Below are positions 41,487 to 51,229 of a stretch of DNA of 64,000 bases, in pieces. Under the pieces are notes generated by a model. That model was not told the origin of the DNA. It ran no database searches and worked only from the letters and a program-made list of their open reading frames with translations. The position numbers and the translations under genes were made by a program. Each line of letters begins with the position of its first letter. The first letter of the stretch is position 1. Source of the stretch: Hoeflea sp. (GTDB lineage Bacteria; Pseudomonadota; Alphaproteobacteria; Rhizobiales; Rhizobiaceae); the NCBI GenBank assembly GCA_019084245.1, contig JAHRFE010000035.1, positions 62,001-126,000 of the forward strand, in the 5' to 3' direction.

Positions 41487-42959
41487 TTATCCGTTGTTTG
41501 CTTTTGCTGCGTCCACCCCGGCCTTGACGGCAACTTCCGCCTGCTTGAGACGCTGGCGTACGACGGAGCGGCCGAGAATGGCCATGGAATCAAACAGCGG
41601 CAGCGACCGTGAGGAGCCCGAAACCGCGATGAAAAGCGGGGCGAGCAAGTTTCGCAACTTGATCTCGGTCCGCTCGGAGATGGCGCGCAGTTCCGCTTCG
41701 ATGCTGTCGGCATTCCATTCAAAGATGGTTTCGAGATCGGGCTGGACTGCCTGCAGGATCTGGAGGACGTCTTCGAGCGAGACTTTCTTGATGCCCGCGA
41801 AATCCGATGCGGTCAGTCCCAGGTCGCCCTTGAGCAGGAAGCCTGTGAGGTCCGGCAGGTCGGAGAGCTTGGTGATGCGCGACTGCGCCAGTTTCATGCC
41901 TTCGCCGAAGCGATTGTTCTCGCGCGCCCAGTCAAGCACACGTGCGACGAATTCGGCTTCCGAGATGCCTTCGCGCAGCCAGCGGCCGTTGAGCCAGTCG
42001 AGCTTCTGAAGATCGAAGATCGCACCGGCCTTGGACAGGTTCTCCGGATCGAACTTGCCGGCGAGCTGATCCATCGTCAGCATTTCCTCGCCCTCCTCGA
42101 TCTGGATGAAGAACAGGCCGAGGAAGTTCATCAGCGCTTCGGGCAGATAGCCGAGTGCTGCGTAGTAGGAAATCGATGTCGGGTTCTTGCGCTTGGACAG
42201 CTTGGACTTGTCGGCGTTGCGCATCAGCGACAGGTGCATGAATACCGGTGGCTCGAGGCCCAGATATTGATAGATCAGAATGTGCTTGGGCACAGAGGAC
42301 AGCCATTCCTCGCCGCGGGCCACATGGGTGATCTTCATCAGGTGATCGTCGACCACATTGGCCATGTGATAGGTCGGCATGCCGTCTGCCTTGAGCAGCA
42401 CCTGCATGTCGACGGCTTCCCAGGGAATGTCGACCTCGCCATAGACGCCATCGACAAATTTGCAGGAGCCTTCGGTGGGGATCTTCATGCGCACCACGGA
42501 AGGCTCGCCGGCCTGCATGCGGGTCGTGACTTCCTCGGCTTTCAGAGACAGGCAGCGTCCGTCATATTTTGGCGGCTTGCCGGCGGCTCGCTGGGCAGCG
42601 CGCATTTCATCGAGACGCGCCGGCGTGCAGAAGCAGCGGAAGCCGTGGCCGTTCTCGACGATCTTCTCGACATAGGGCAGGTAGAGGTCCTTGCGCTCGG
42701 ACTGCCGGTAGGGGCCGTAGGGGCCACCGATATCGGGGCCTTCCGACCAGGTCAGGCCGCACCATTTGAGCGCGTCCAGCACCTTCTGCTCGAATTCGGG
42801 CGTCGAACGGGTGGCGTCGGTGTCTTCGATGCGCAGGATGAACTCGCCGCCGTGCTTCTTGGCGAACAGGTAGTTGAATAGCGCGATGTAGGCGGTGCCC
42901 ACATGCGGCTCGCCGGTAGGAGACGGTGCGATGCGCACCCGCGTTGGGTTGTTGGCCAT
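41487..42959 (-). CDS. gltX: Glutamyl-tRNA synthetase
   Basis: The 490-residue class I synthetase has the HIGH-type motif in 'VRIAPSPTGEPHVGTAYIAL', 'LRIEDTDATRS' and the KMSKS-type motif in 'DKSKLSKRKNPTSI'. The C-terminal helical anticodon domain ends with Lys/Ala-rich sequence. The start at 42959 is set by 'MANNPTRVRIAPSP'. It is cotranscribed with lysS. Its promoter must lie in the 270 bases shared with the divergent LacI-type gene. Confidence 0.95.
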   Translation of the reverse strand: MANNPTRVRIAPSPTGEPHVGTAYIALFNYLFAKKHGGEFILRIEDTDATRSTPEFEQKVLDALKWCGLTWSEGPDIGGPYGPYRQSERKDLYLPYVEKIVENGHGFRCFCTPARLDEMRAAQRAAGKPPKYDGRCLSLKAEEVTTRMQAGEPSVVRMKIPTEGSCKFVDGVYGEVDIPWEAVDMQVLLKADGMPTYHMANVVDDHLMKITHVARGEEWLSSVPKHILIYQYLGLEPPVFMHLSLMRNADKSKLSKRKNPTSISYYAALGYLPEALMNFLGLFFIQIEEGEEMLTMDQLAGKFDPENLSKAGAIFDLQKLDWLNGRWLREGISEAEFVARVLDWARENNRFGEGMKLAQSRITKLSDLPDLTGFLLKGDLGLTASDFAGIKKVSLEDVLQILQAVQPDLETIFEWNADSIEAELRAISERTEIKLRNLLAPLFIAVSGSSRSLPLFDSMAILGRSVVRQRLKQAEVAVKAGVDAAKANNG

Positions 42960-43227
42960 CTTGTCTTCGCCCGCTTTCAGGTCCGGTTGAATGGTGCGCG
43001 CGGCGACTGTTGCCGGCTGCGATCGCCCGCTGGCGACGCTGCGGCCAGGCAAGGCGCGGCGGTGAACGGCAGGCGCTGCCTTAGGCCATATTGCGCCCGT
43101 TGCGTCAAGTATAGGGGTCCAAGGCGGGGCGGGCGCCTTTATCATTGCGCAAACAGCATCCGCATCCGACCGGATTTCTGATTTACGTACCTCAAATATT
43201 GGTCTAGAACCCGACCAGGAGGAGTTG

Positions 43228-44250
43228 ATGCGGCCAACCGTGCATGACATTGCTGCAGAGGCAGGCGTCAGCCTGGCGACCGTTGACCGGGTGCTCAACG
43301 GCCGGCCGGGGGTGCGCAGGCAGACGGTCGAGAAGGTCGAGACCGCAGTCAGTCGGCTTGGCTATGTCCGCGATGTCATGGCCGCGAACCTTGCCCGCCG
43401 ACGGATCTATCCCCTTGTGTTCGTCATCCCTGCCGGACCGAACAGCTTCATGCGGGTGCTCGAGGCGGAAATTGCCGCAGCTATGGGTCGTTCTTCCGTG
43501 GAGCGGACATCAATCCGGATCGAAACCGTTCCGCCGTTTGATTCCGGCGCCATCGTGCGTGTTCTGGATGCGCTTGACCCGCAGTCTGTCTCAGGAGTGG
43601 CGCTGGTTGCCACCGACACCGAAGAGGTGCGGATTGCGGTCGACCGGCTGATCGATCAGGGCGTTCAGGTGGCGACACTCGTTTCGGACCTGCCAGGCTC
43701 CCGGCGGGTGCATTTTTGCGGCATCGACAATATCGCGGCCGGCCGCACCGCCGGAAATCTGATTGGACGGTTTTGTGCCGGACGCCCGGGCAAGGTGCTG
43801 GTGGTGGCGGGCTCGCTGAAGCTGTCCGATCACATGGACCGGGCCTCCGGCTTCGCGGCGGTTCTGAAAAGCGAGTTCCCCGAGCTCGAGATCATCGGAC
43901 CGGTGGAAACCAATGATGACGCCGATGCCGTCCGATCGGCTGTCGGGGCGGCGCTTGATGCGGACCCGCACATTATCGCGATCTACAATCTGGGCGCAGG
44001 CAATCGCGGACTGATCGAGGCGATAGCGGCGCGCAAGCCGCGCAGGCCCGCCGTAATTGCCCATGAAGTGACCCGGCATTCCCGCCAGGCGCTGGCCGAT
44101 GGTGTTTTTGACGCGGTCATCAATCAGGATTGCGGCCACGAGGTGCGCAGTGCAATCCGCGTGCTCAAGGCCTATGCTGACGGGCTCAATCCATTGAGCG
44201 CCCAGGAGCGGATCCGCATAGATGTTTTTCTCAAGGACAATTTGCCATGA
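43228..44250 (+). CDS. LacI-family transcriptional regulator of the xylose operon
   Basis: The 340-residue protein has the LacI headpiece 'TVHDIAAEAGVSLATVDRVLNGRPGV' (in part) and then a periplasmic-binding-protein-like domain ('YPLVFVIPAGPNSFMRVLEAEI', 'HFCGIDNIAAGRTAGNLIG', 'GKVLVVAGSLKLSDHMDRASGF'). The ATG at 43228 follows GGAGGAG closely; a TTG directly before it is less likely. The next gene, xylB, starts 48 bases after its stop on the same strand. It probably represses xylB-xylA and senses xylose or a related sugar. Confidence 0.88.
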   Translation: MRPTVHDIAAEAGVSLATVDRVLNGRPGVRRQTVEKVETAVSRLGYVRDVMAANLARRRIYPLVFVIPAGPNSFMRVLEAEIAAAMGRSSVERTSIRIETVPPFDSGAIVRVLDALDPQSVSGVALVATDTEEVRIAVDRLIDQGVQVATLVSDLPGSRRVHFCGIDNIAAGRTAGNLIGRFCAGRPGKVLVVAGSLKLSDHMDRASGFAAVLKSEFPELEIIGPVETNDDADAVRSAVGAALDADPHIIAIYNLGAGNRGLIEAIAARKPRRPAVIAHEVTRHSRQALADGVFDAVINQDCGHEVRSAIRVLKAYADGLNPLSAQERIRIDVFLKDNLP

Positions 44251-44298
44251 CCTGTTGCTCAATTCGCGTCCACCAGATTTCTGAAAGGATTTGCCGCC

Positions 44299-45753
44299 AT
44301 GTATCTCGGGCTTGATCTCGGAACCTCGTCGCTCAAGGCGTTGCTGATCGATGGCAACCAGCGCATCCTTGGTTCGGCAAGCGCGCCATTGAGCGTGCAG
44401 CGGCTGCATCCCGGGTGGTCGGAACAGGATCCCGACAGCTGGATAGCGGCCACGCGGGCGGCCTTGGCCAAACTTGCAAAGACCCATGCGGCGGATCTTG
44501 CCAAGGTGCGCGGCATCGGCTTGTCGGGCCACATGCATGGCGCCACGACGATAGACCGCAGCGGCAAGGTGATCCGGCCCTGCATCCTGTGGAACGACAC
44601 GCGGAGTCACAAGGAAGCGGCCGTACTCGATGCCGATCCGCAGTTCCGGCGGCTGACCGGCAACATCGTGTTCCCCGGCTTCACTGCACCGAAACTGAAA
44701 TGGATGGCTGAGAATGAACCCGAGGCCTTCGCCCGCGTGGCAAAGGTTCTGCTGCCCAAGGATTATCTGCGGCTCTGGCTGACCGGCGAGGCAATCTCGG
44801 AGATGTCGGATTCCGCCGGAACCTCCTGGCTCGATGTCGGCAAACGCGCCTGGGACGATGGCCTGCTCGCGGCCACCGGTCTTGACCGCAGCCACATGCC
44901 GGCGCTGGTCGAGGGCACGGAGCGTGCCGGCGCATTGCGTGCCGACGTGGCTTCTGAACTGGGACTTCCGGCCGGCATTCCCGTCGCCGGCGGAGCGGGC
45001 GACAACGCCGCGTCGGCCTGCGGCATGGGAACGGTGGGCGACAATCACGCCTTTGCCTCGCTCGGCACCTCGGGGGTGCTGTTTGCCGCCAACAACCGCT
45101 ATCTGCCAAATCCCGACAGCGCGGTGCACGCGTTCTGTCACGCGCTGCCGGGAACCTGGCACCAGATGGGGGTGATCCTGTCGGCGACAGATTCGCTCAA
45201 CTGGCTTTCGGGCGTGACCTCGACCGAACCTGCAGTGCTTACCTCCGAGCTCGGCGAGACATTGGAAGCGCCGGGGTCGGTCCTATTCCTGCCCTATCTG
45301 TCCGGCGAGCGCACGCCGCACAATGACGCTGCCATTCGTGGCTGCTTTGCCGGTCTCGGGCATGAATCAGACCGCGTGGCTTTGACCCGCGCGGTGGTGG
45401 AGGGCGTCAGTTTTGCATTCCGCGACAGTCTGGAGGCCTTGGCGCAGGCCGGCACCTCGCTCACGCGGGTGACCGCCATCGGTGGCGGATCGCGGTCCAT
45501 GTACTGGCTCGAAGCGCTGGCCACGGTGCTGAACCTGCCGGTCGACATTCCCGAGGGTGGTGATTTCGGCGCGGCGTTCGGCGCTGCCCGGCTTGGCCTT
45601 ATTGCTGCGGAGAACGCCGATCCTTTCTCGGTCTGCACACAGCCCGCAACCGATTCCACCATCGAACCCAATCGCGATCTCGCTTCAGCCTTTGACGAGG
45701 CCTATGGGCGGTATCGCTCCGTCTATCCTGCAATCAAAGGAGCCATGTCATGA
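44299..45753 (+). CDS. xylB: Xylulokinase
   Basis: The 484-residue FGGY kinase has the phosphate-1 motif '[18 protein letters not shown]', '[16 protein letters not shown]', '[13 protein letters not shown]' and the C-terminal '[13 protein letters not shown]' and '[17 protein letters not shown]' signature regions. It phosphorylates D-xylulose with ATP. AAAGGA precedes the ATG. The stop overlaps xylA as ATGA, so the isomerase and kinase are made together. Confidence 0.93.
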   Translation: MYLGLDLGTSSLKALLIDGNQRILGSASAPLSVQRLHPGWSEQDPDSWIAATRAALAKLAKTHAADLAKVRGIGLSGHMHGATTIDRSGKVIRPCILWNDTRSHKEAAVLDADPQFRRLTGNIVFPGFTAPKLKWMAENEPEAFARVAKVLLPKDYLRLWLTGEAISEMSDSAGTSWLDVGKRAWDDGLLAATGLDRSHMPALVEGTERAGALRADVASELGLPAGIPVAGGAGDNAASACGMGTVGDNHAFASLGTSGVLFAANNRYLPNPDSAVHAFCHALPGTWHQMGVILSATDSLNWLSGVTSTEPAVLTSELGETLEAPGSVLFLPYLSGERTPHNDAAIRGCFAGLGHESDRVALTRAVVEGVSFAFRDSLEALAQAGTSLTRVTAIGGGSRSMYWLEALATVLNLPVDIPEGGDFGAAFGAARLGLIAAENADPFSVCTQPATDSTIEPNRDLASAFDEAYGRYRSVYPAIKGAMS

Positions 45754-47063
45754 GCACTGGATTTTTCGGCGACGTCACCAAGATCAAATATGAAGGCCCG
45801 GACAGCACCAATCCGCTCGCCTTCCGCCATTACAACGCCGACGAGACCGTCATGGGCAAGCGGATGGAAGACCATCTGCGTTTCGCCGTCGCCTACTGGC
45901 ATTCCTTTGCCTGGGAAGGCGGCGACCCGTTTGGCGGACGCACCTTCGAACGTCCCTGGTATCCCCAGGACTCGATGGAACTGGCCAAGCTGAAGGCTGA
46001 CGTCGCCTTCGAAATGTTCTCCGCTCTCGGAAGCCCATTCTATTGCTTCCACGATGCGGATGTCCGTCCCGAAGGGGCGAACTTTGCCGAGAACACGAAG
46101 AATCTCGACGAGATTGTCGACTATTTCGCCCGCAAGCAGGAAGCGACCGGCGTCAAGCTGTTGTGGGGCACCGCCAATCTGTTTTCGCACCGACGCTACA
46201 TGTCGGGGGCGGCGACCAATCCTGACCCGGACGTTTTCGCCTTCGCCGCGGCGACGGTGAAGTCGTGCATCGACGCCACCCACAAGTTGGGCGGCGAGAA
46301 CTATGTTCTGTGGGGCGGGCGCGAAGGCTACGAGACGCTGCTCAACACCGATCTCAAGCGCGAGGATAACCAGCTCGGCCGGTTCCTCAACCTGGTGGTC
46401 GAGTACAAGCACAAGATCGGTTTCAAGGGCACGATCCTGATCGAGCCGAAGCCGCAGGAGCCGACCAAGCACCAGTACGACTACGATGTCGCCACAGTCT
46501 ACGGCTTCCTCAAGCGGCACGGGCTGGAGAACGAGGTCAAGGTCAACATCGAACAGGGCCATGCGATTCTCGCCGGTCATTCCTTCGAGCATGAACTGGA
46601 ACTGGCGCAGGCGCTCGGGATCTTCGGCTCCATCGACATGAACCGCAACGATTACCAGTCCGGCTGGGACACCGATCAGTTCCCCAACAATGTGCCGGAG
46701 ATGACGCTCGCCTACTATGCCATCCTGAAGGGCGGCGGCTTCTCGACCGGCGGCACCAATTTCGATGCCAAGCTGCGCCGCCAGTCGCTCGATGCGGAAG
46801 ACCTGCTTTATGCCCATATCGGCGGCATGGACACCTGCGCGCGGGCATTGAAAGCGGCAGCGAAGATGGTCGAGGACGGGGTGCTGACACGGTTCGTCGA
46901 AAAGCGCTATGCCGGCTGGGATTCGCCTGAGGCAAAGAAGATGCTCGACGGCTCCCATACGCTCTCCGACATCGCAGATTATGTTGCACAGGCCGATATC
47001 AACCCGCAGCCGAGATCCGGCCGCCAGGAATATCTGGAAAACGCCGTCAACCGGTATGTGTGA
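45750..47063 (+). CDS. xylA: Xylose isomerase, class II
   Basis: The 437-residue protein has '[12 protein letters not shown]'-type catalytic His ('[15 protein letters not shown]'), metal residues in '[18 protein letters not shown]', '[18 protein letters not shown]' and '[19 protein letters not shown]'. Class II enzymes are about 435-440 residues, with an N-terminal extension as seen here. It converts D-xylose to D-xylulose in the cytoplasm. A GC hairpin lies 15 bases after the stop. Confidence 0.95.
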   Translation: MSTGFFGDVTKIKYEGPDSTNPLAFRHYNADETVMGKRMEDHLRFAVAYWHSFAWEGGDPFGGRTFERPWYPQDSMELAKLKADVAFEMFSALGSPFYCFHDADVRPEGANFAENTKNLDEIVDYFARKQEATGVKLLWGTANLFSHRRYMSGAATNPDPDVFAFAAATVKSCIDATHKLGGENYVLWGGREGYETLLNTDLKREDNQLGRFLNLVVEYKHKIGFKGTILIEPKPQEPTKHQYDYDVATVYGFLKRHGLENEVKVNIEQGHAILAGHSFEHELELAQALGIFGSIDMNRNDYQSGWDTDQFPNNVPEMTLAYYAILKGGGFSTGGTNFDAKLRRQSLDAEDLLYAHIGGMDTCARALKAAAKMVEDGVLTRFVEKRYAGWDSPEAKKMLDGSHTLSDIADYVAQADINPQPRSGRQEYLENAVNRYV

Positions 47064-47077
47064 GAGGTTTGAGGTAC

Positions 47078-47108
47078 ATGCGGCGGTCCATTTGATGGGT
47101 CGCCGCAT
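47078..47108 (+). terminator. Hairpin after xylA
   Basis: ATGCGGCG (47078-47085) pairs with CGCCGCAT (47101-47108) around a 15-base loop that can pair further internally (TCCA with TGGG). No T-run follows, so termination is uncertain. It may partly isolate xylAB from the downstream hydrolase gene. Confidence 0.4.
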
Positions 47109-47198
47109 TCGCTGAACCGTGATTGGTTTGCACGCGGGCCTTGGGTGGCGTAAATCAGGCCTCCACTCAGACAGATCATTCCGGAAGGAAGCCTCATC

Positions 47199-47996
47199 AT
47201 GCAATTTGCCCGCCTGAACGGTATCGTCATCCATCATCAGGTGATCGGTGCGGCTCCGGACCGGCCGACCATCGTGTTTGCCAATTCGCTGGGCACCGAT
47301 TACCGCATCTGGCGCGACGTGATCGTTCGGCTTGCGGGAGATTTTGGCATCATCGCTTATGACAAGCGCGGCCATGGCCTGTCCGAATGTGGTGAGGGCA
47401 GGATCACCATGGACGATCACGTCAATGATCTCGCCGCGCTGCTCGATCATTTCGAAGCCAGGAACGTGATCGTCTGCGGATTGTCGGTGGGCGGCATGAT
47501 CGCGCAGGGACTGGCCGCGAGCCGGCCCGAACTGGTGCGGGCGCTGATCCTGTGCGACACCGGCCACAAGATCGGCACGCCGGACATGTGGGATGCGCGG
47601 ATCTCGGCGATCACCGAGCAGGGGATCGCCGGCATTTCCGATGCGATCCTGGAGCGCTGGTTCACAAAGTCGTATCGCAGCGCCGACAATGCCGAATTTA
47701 CCGGTTATCGGATGATGCTGGAGCGAACTCCGCTGGAAGGCTATCTCGGCACCTGCGCGGCGATCCGCGACAGCGATTTCACCCAGTCGAGTGCCGCGCT
47801 CAAGTTACCGGTCATCTGCGTGGTCGGAACCGAGGACGGCTCGACCCCGCCGGCGCTGGTGGGCGAACTGGCGCGGCTCATCCCCGGCGCGATGTACCAG
47901 GAAATCCCCGGCGCCGCGCACCTGCCCTGCATCGAAAAGCCGGTGGAACTGACCGAGATCATCCGGGCCTTCGTCGACCGGATTCCCGCCAACTGA
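47199..47996 (+). CDS. pcaD: 3-oxoadipate enol-lactonase-like alpha/beta hydrolase
   Basis: This 265-residue alpha/beta hydrolase has 'TIVFANSLGTDYRIW', nucleophile Ser96 in 'VCGLSVGGMIAQGLA', catalytic Asp in 'VVGTEDGSTPP' and His in 'GAAHLPCIEKP'. The motif set matches PcaD. Yet none of the other protocatechuate genes is near; it sits between xylA and a GH1 glucosidase. It could act on a sugar lactone or an acylated sugar rather than on 3-oxoadipate enol-lactone. GGAAGGAAG precedes the ATG. Confidence 0.8.
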   Translation: MQFARLNGIVIHHQVIGAAPDRPTIVFANSLGTDYRIWRDVIVRLAGDFGIIAYDKRGHGLSECGEGRITMDDHVNDLAALLDHFEARNVIVCGLSVGGMIAQGLAASRPELVRALILCDTGHKIGTPDMWDARISAITEQGIAGISDAILERWFTKSYRSADNAEFTGYRMMLERTPLEGYLGTCAAIRDSDFTQSSAALKLPVICVVGTEDGSTPPALVGELARLIPGAMYQEIPGAAHLPCIEKPVELTEIIRAFVDRIPAN

Positions 47997-48030
47997 AACC
48001 TGTTTTCCTCCCACTTCTCGCAGGACCGCA

Positions 48031-49392
48031 ATGACACACGACACTTCGCCCCAGACGCTAGCCCGCCGCTTTCCCGAAAGTTTCGTTTTCGGCGTGGCGA
48101 CCGCGTCCTACCAGATCGAGGGGGCCGTCCAGACCGATGGCCGCAAGCCCTCGATCTGGGATGCGTTTTCCCATATGCCGGGACGGGTCAGGGGCGGCGA
48201 CAGCGGCGACGTGGCCTGTGACCACTACAACCGGCTCGAGGCCGACCTGGATCTGATGTCGGACCTTGGGGCGCAGGCCTATCGCTTCTCGATTGCCTGG
48301 CCGCGGATCCTGCCGGACGGCGTCGGCGCCCTCAATGAAAAGGGCCTCGATTTCTACGAGAGACTGGTCGACGGGCTGAAGGCGCGCGGCATCAAGGCGT
48401 TCGCGACGCTCTATCACTGGGACCTGCCGCTGGCGCTGATGGGGCGCGGCGGCTGGACCGACCGCGAGACCGCATCGGCTTTCGCGCAATATGCCGGGAT
48501 CGTGACCCGCCGCCTGGGCGACAGGCTCGATACGATCGTTACCTTCAACGAGCCGTGGTGCTCGGTCTATCTCGGCCACCTGATGGGCGTTCACGCGCCG
48601 GGCGAGCGGTCCATGGAAGCGGCGATGGCTGCCCTTCACGTGACCAATCTCGCCCATGGCCTCGGCGTGCAGGCGATCCGGGCCGAGCGACCCGAGATTC
48701 CCACCGGCATCGTGCTCAATGCCATGAGCGTGATGGCCGGCAGTGACAGCGATGCCGACCGGAAGGCCGAGGGGCGCGCCAACGACTTCCACAATGGCGC
48801 CTTCTTCGGCCCCTTGTTCCAGGGTGCCTATCCGCAGTCCGTGCTCGAGGGGTGCCCGGACCTCCTGCGTCACATCAAGGCGGGAGACCTTGAGACCATC
48901 AGGCAGCCGCTCGATTTCTGGGGGCTGAACTATTACACGCCGATGCGGGTCCGCGACGATCCGTCTTCGCCGTTCCCGCATGTCGCGGCTGCGCCCGCGG
49001 TCAGGCTGGAGAAGACGGATATCGGCTGGGAGATCGAACCCTCCGGGCTTTCCCATATCGTCAAGGATCTTTACGGCCGCTACACGCTGCCCGAATTCTA
49101 CATCACCGAGAATGGGGCGGCCGACAACACCGGGGTGGAAAATGGCGCGGTCAGCGACACGATGCGGCTCGACTACATCTCCACCCATATGTCCGTGGCG
49201 GCCGATTTGATTGCCGACAACTACCCGCTCAAGGGCTATTTCGCCTGGAGCCTGATGGACAATTTCGAATGGGCCGAAGGCTATTCGATGCGCTTCGGCA
49301 TCGTCCATGTGGACTACGAGACCCAGGTCCGCACCATCAAGCAGTCCGGCTACTGGTACCGCGACCTGATCGCGGCGCATCGCGGCGGCTGA
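48031..49392 (+). CDS. GH1 beta-glucosidase
   Basis: The 453-residue glycoside hydrolase family 1 enzyme has N-terminal 'FPESFVFGVATASYQIEGA' with 'GRKPSIWDAF', acid/base Glu174 in 'TFNEPWCSVYLGH' and nucleophile Glu360 in 'FYITENGAADN'. 'NFEWAEGYSMRFGI' closes the active site. No signal peptide is visible, so it is cytoplasmic and would act on imported beta-glucosides or beta-xylosides. It follows the lactonase-like gene by 34 bases and fits a plant-polysaccharide-derived sugar operon. Confidence 0.93.
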   Translation: MTHDTSPQTLARRFPESFVFGVATASYQIEGAVQTDGRKPSIWDAFSHMPGRVRGGDSGDVACDHYNRLEADLDLMSDLGAQAYRFSIAWPRILPDGVGALNEKGLDFYERLVDGLKARGIKAFATLYHWDLPLALMGRGGWTDRETASAFAQYAGIVTRRLGDRLDTIVTFNEPWCSVYLGHLMGVHAPGERSMEAAMAALHVTNLAHGLGVQAIRAERPEIPTGIVLNAMSVMAGSDSDADRKAEGRANDFHNGAFFGPLFQGAYPQSVLEGCPDLLRHIKAGDLETIRQPLDFWGLNYYTPMRVRDDPSSPFPHVAAAPAVRLEKTDIGWEIEPSGLSHIVKDLYGRYTLPEFYITENGAADNTGVENGAVSDTMRLDYISTHMSVAADLIADNYPLKGYFAWSLMDNFEWAEGYSMRFGIVHVDYETQVRTIKQSGYWYRDLIAAHRGG

Positions 49393-49470
49393 GCGGATTT
49401 CCTCCAGAGTCGGGGAACCACGATCGCAGCCCGGCGTTGTCGCGCAGATAACCAGCCGGAGCCGGAGCCC

Positions 49471-50184
49471 ATGGACCAAGCCGTCATCCCGTTTGACTGG
49501 GCGCGCATGCTGCTGGGCGAAGAGCCGCCGACATTCCTGCTGGAAATCCTGCTCCGAACCATCGTCATCTATATCTACACCTTCGGTCTGATCCGTTGGA
49601 TCGGCGGGCGCAGCATCTCGCAATTGTCGATGGTGGAATTCCTGCTGGTGATCGCGCTCGGGTCGGCGGTCGGGGATTCGCTGTTCTACCCGGATGTGCC
49701 GCTGCTGCATGCCATGCTGGTGATCACGGTGATCGTGCTGATCAACAAGGGTCTCGACTACCTGATCCTTTGGTCGGACAAGGCGCAGACCGCGATCAAC
49801 GGGATCCCGAACTGGATCGTCCGGTCGGGACGGCTCAACCCCGACCAGACATCGGACCGCGGCATCGGCAAGGCCGAGGTTCTGGCGCTGCTCAGGATCG
49901 AAGGCATCAGCAATCTGGGCGAGGTCGAGCACGCGTTCCTGGAAGCCAATGGCGACCTCAGCGTCTTCCGCGCCAGGGAGCCGATTGCCGGAATGCCGAT
50001 CGTGCCCCCGCATGAGATTTGTCCGCTGCCGCACGTCGAGCCGTCGTTAAGAGAAGGGGAGCCCTCGCCGAAGCTGTGTTGCTTCGACTGCGGGATGCTG
50101 CAGTCTCGTGCGGAAACCGCCTGCCTGCATTGCAAGGGCGAAGTCTGGACAGAGGCAAAAATGCCGGACAGCAGGCTGGCCTGA
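49471..50184 (+). CDS. DUF421 (YetF-type) membrane protein with a C-terminal zinc-ribbon-like tail
   Basis: The 237-residue protein has three membrane segments (about 25-42, 52-70 and 78-100: 'IVIYIYTFGLIRWIGGRSI', 'MVEFLLVIALGSAVGDSLF'). A YetF cytoplasmic domain follows ('KAQTAINGIPNWIVRSGRL', 'ALLRIEGISNLGEVEHAFLEANG', in part). The last 40 residues add Cys204-x2-Cys207 and Cys218-x2-Cys221 in 'CFDCG' and 'CLHCKGEVW', a probable zinc ribbon. The function of DUF421 proteins is unknown. It is 78 bases after the glucosidase stop and may be independent of it. Confidence 0.85.
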   Translation: MDQAVIPFDWARMLLGEEPPTFLLEILLRTIVIYIYTFGLIRWIGGRSISQLSMVEFLLVIALGSAVGDSLFYPDVPLLHAMLVITVIVLINKGLDYLILWSDKAQTAINGIPNWIVRSGRLNPDQTSDRGIGKAEVLALLRIEGISNLGEVEHAFLEANGDLSVFRAREPIAGMPIVPPHEICPLPHVEPSLREGEPSPKLCCFDCGMLQSRAETACLHCKGEVWTEAKMPDSRLA

Positions 50185-50188
50185 AACC

Positions 50189-50213
50189 GTCCGCCTGCAC
50201 CTGATCAGCGGAC
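50189..50213. terminator. Small hairpin between convergent genes, candidate bidirectional terminator
   Basis: GTCCGC (50189-50194) pairs with GCGGAC (50208-50213). It lies in the 20-base gap between the DUF421 and epimerase genes and overlaps the epimerase stop. The stem is only six bases and lacks a T-run. Confidence 0.3.
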
Positions 50214-51209
50214 GACAAACCCGTGGGCGAAAGGGTCTTCCTCGTCGTCGATGGTGATGGTGTTCAGGCCGGTTTCCACCGCCCAGCCGGCGATGGAGGG
50301 GATGATTGCCGGCTTGCCCGCCACTTCTGTTGCTGCCTCGACGCGGCCGTGGAAGAGCGAGCCAATGATGCTTTCATGCACGAATTCATCACCCGGCTTG
50401 AGCTTGCCCTGGGCGGCCCATTGCGCCATCCGTGCAGATGTTCCGGTGCCGCAGGGTGAGCGGTCGATGGCCTTGTCGCCATAGAAAACGGCGTTGCGGG
50501 CAATCGCCTCGGGCCGCGTTGGCGCCCCGGTCCAGAGGATATGGCTCAATCCGCGGATATCGGGTTTTTCCGGATGGATGAATTCATGCTCTGCGTTGAG
50601 GCGGTCCCGCAGCGCCGGGCTCATGCGGACGAGATCGGCGGCTGAGTAGTCCGCCATGTCGGAAAAATTCTCCTGGGCGTCGACGATGGCGTAGAAATTT
50701 CCGCCGTAGGCGACATCGACGGTCAGGTCGCCCAGGCCCTCGCACCAGGTCTTGATCCCGCTGGAATGCAGGAAGGCCGGCACGTTGGTCAACCGCACCT
50801 CGGTGACCTTGCGGCCGGTCTGCTGGTAGCGGGCGACGATGCGGCCGGCTGGCGTGTCGATGGCAAGCACTCCGGGCTCGCGCGGGCTGACCAGGCCGTT
50901 TTCGATCGCCATGGTGACGGTGCCGATGGTGCCGTGGCCGCACATTGGCAGGCATCCCGACGTTTCGATAAACAGGAAGGCGATGTCGCAGTCGTCGCGC
51001 GTCGGCGGATAGAGAATGGCGCCCGACATCATGTCGTGGCCGCGCGGCTCGAACATCAGCCCGGTGCGAATCCAGTCGTACTCCGCGAGAAAATGCGCCC
51101 GGCGTTCCAGCATGGTGTCGCCCGCAAGCTGCGGGCCACCGCCGGTAACGACGCGGACCGGATTGCCGCAGGTGTGGCCGTCGATGCAGAAGAAACGATT
51201 GCGCGCCAT
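50205..51209 (-). CDS. Proline racemase-family enzyme, probable 4-hydroxyproline 2-epimerase
   Basis: The 334-residue protein begins 'RFFCIDGHTCGNPVRVV'. Both catalytic cysteines are present: Cys90 in 'PMCGHGTIGTV' and Cys253 in 'DRSPCGTGTSARMA'. Two cysteines mean a racemase or epimerase; the related dehydratases have Thr at the second site. 'FIHPEKPDIRGLSHI' and 'ESIIGSLFHGRV' fit the 4-hydroxyproline epimerase subgroup. It follows the D-amino-acid dehydrogenase gene by 20 bases. Predicted pathway: trans-4-hydroxy-L-proline to cis-4-hydroxy-D-proline. Confidence 0.88.
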   Translation of the reverse strand: MARNRFFCIDGHTCGNPVRVVTGGGPQLAGDTMLERRAHFLAEYDWIRTGLMFEPRGHDMMSGAILYPPTRDDCDIAFLFIETSGCLPMCGHGTIGTVTMAIENGLVSPREPGVLAIDTPAGRIVARYQQTGRKVTEVRLTNVPAFLHSSGIKTWCEGLGDLTVDVAYGGNFYAIVDAQENFSDMADYSAADLVRMSPALRDRLNAEHEFIHPEKPDIRGLSHILWTGAPTRPEAIARNAVFYGDKAIDRSPCGTGTSARMAQWAAQGKLKPGDEFVHESIIGSLFHGRVEAATEVAGKPAIIPSIAGWAVETGLNTITIDDEEDPFAHGFVVR

Positions 51210-51229
51210 GGCTTGCTCTCAATAGGGTT

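Noticed and set aside
41483-43298. Long N-terminal extensions of lysS and gltX
   Set aside because: The frames are open upstream of the family starts at 41482 and 42959, but the extra sequence is unrelated to the synthetases and lies over the neighbouring gene or promoter.
45723-50034. Two long minus-strand open frames opposite xylA and opposite the GH1/DUF421 genes
   Set aside because: Neither has motifs or ribosome sites, and both are antisense to well-supported genes.
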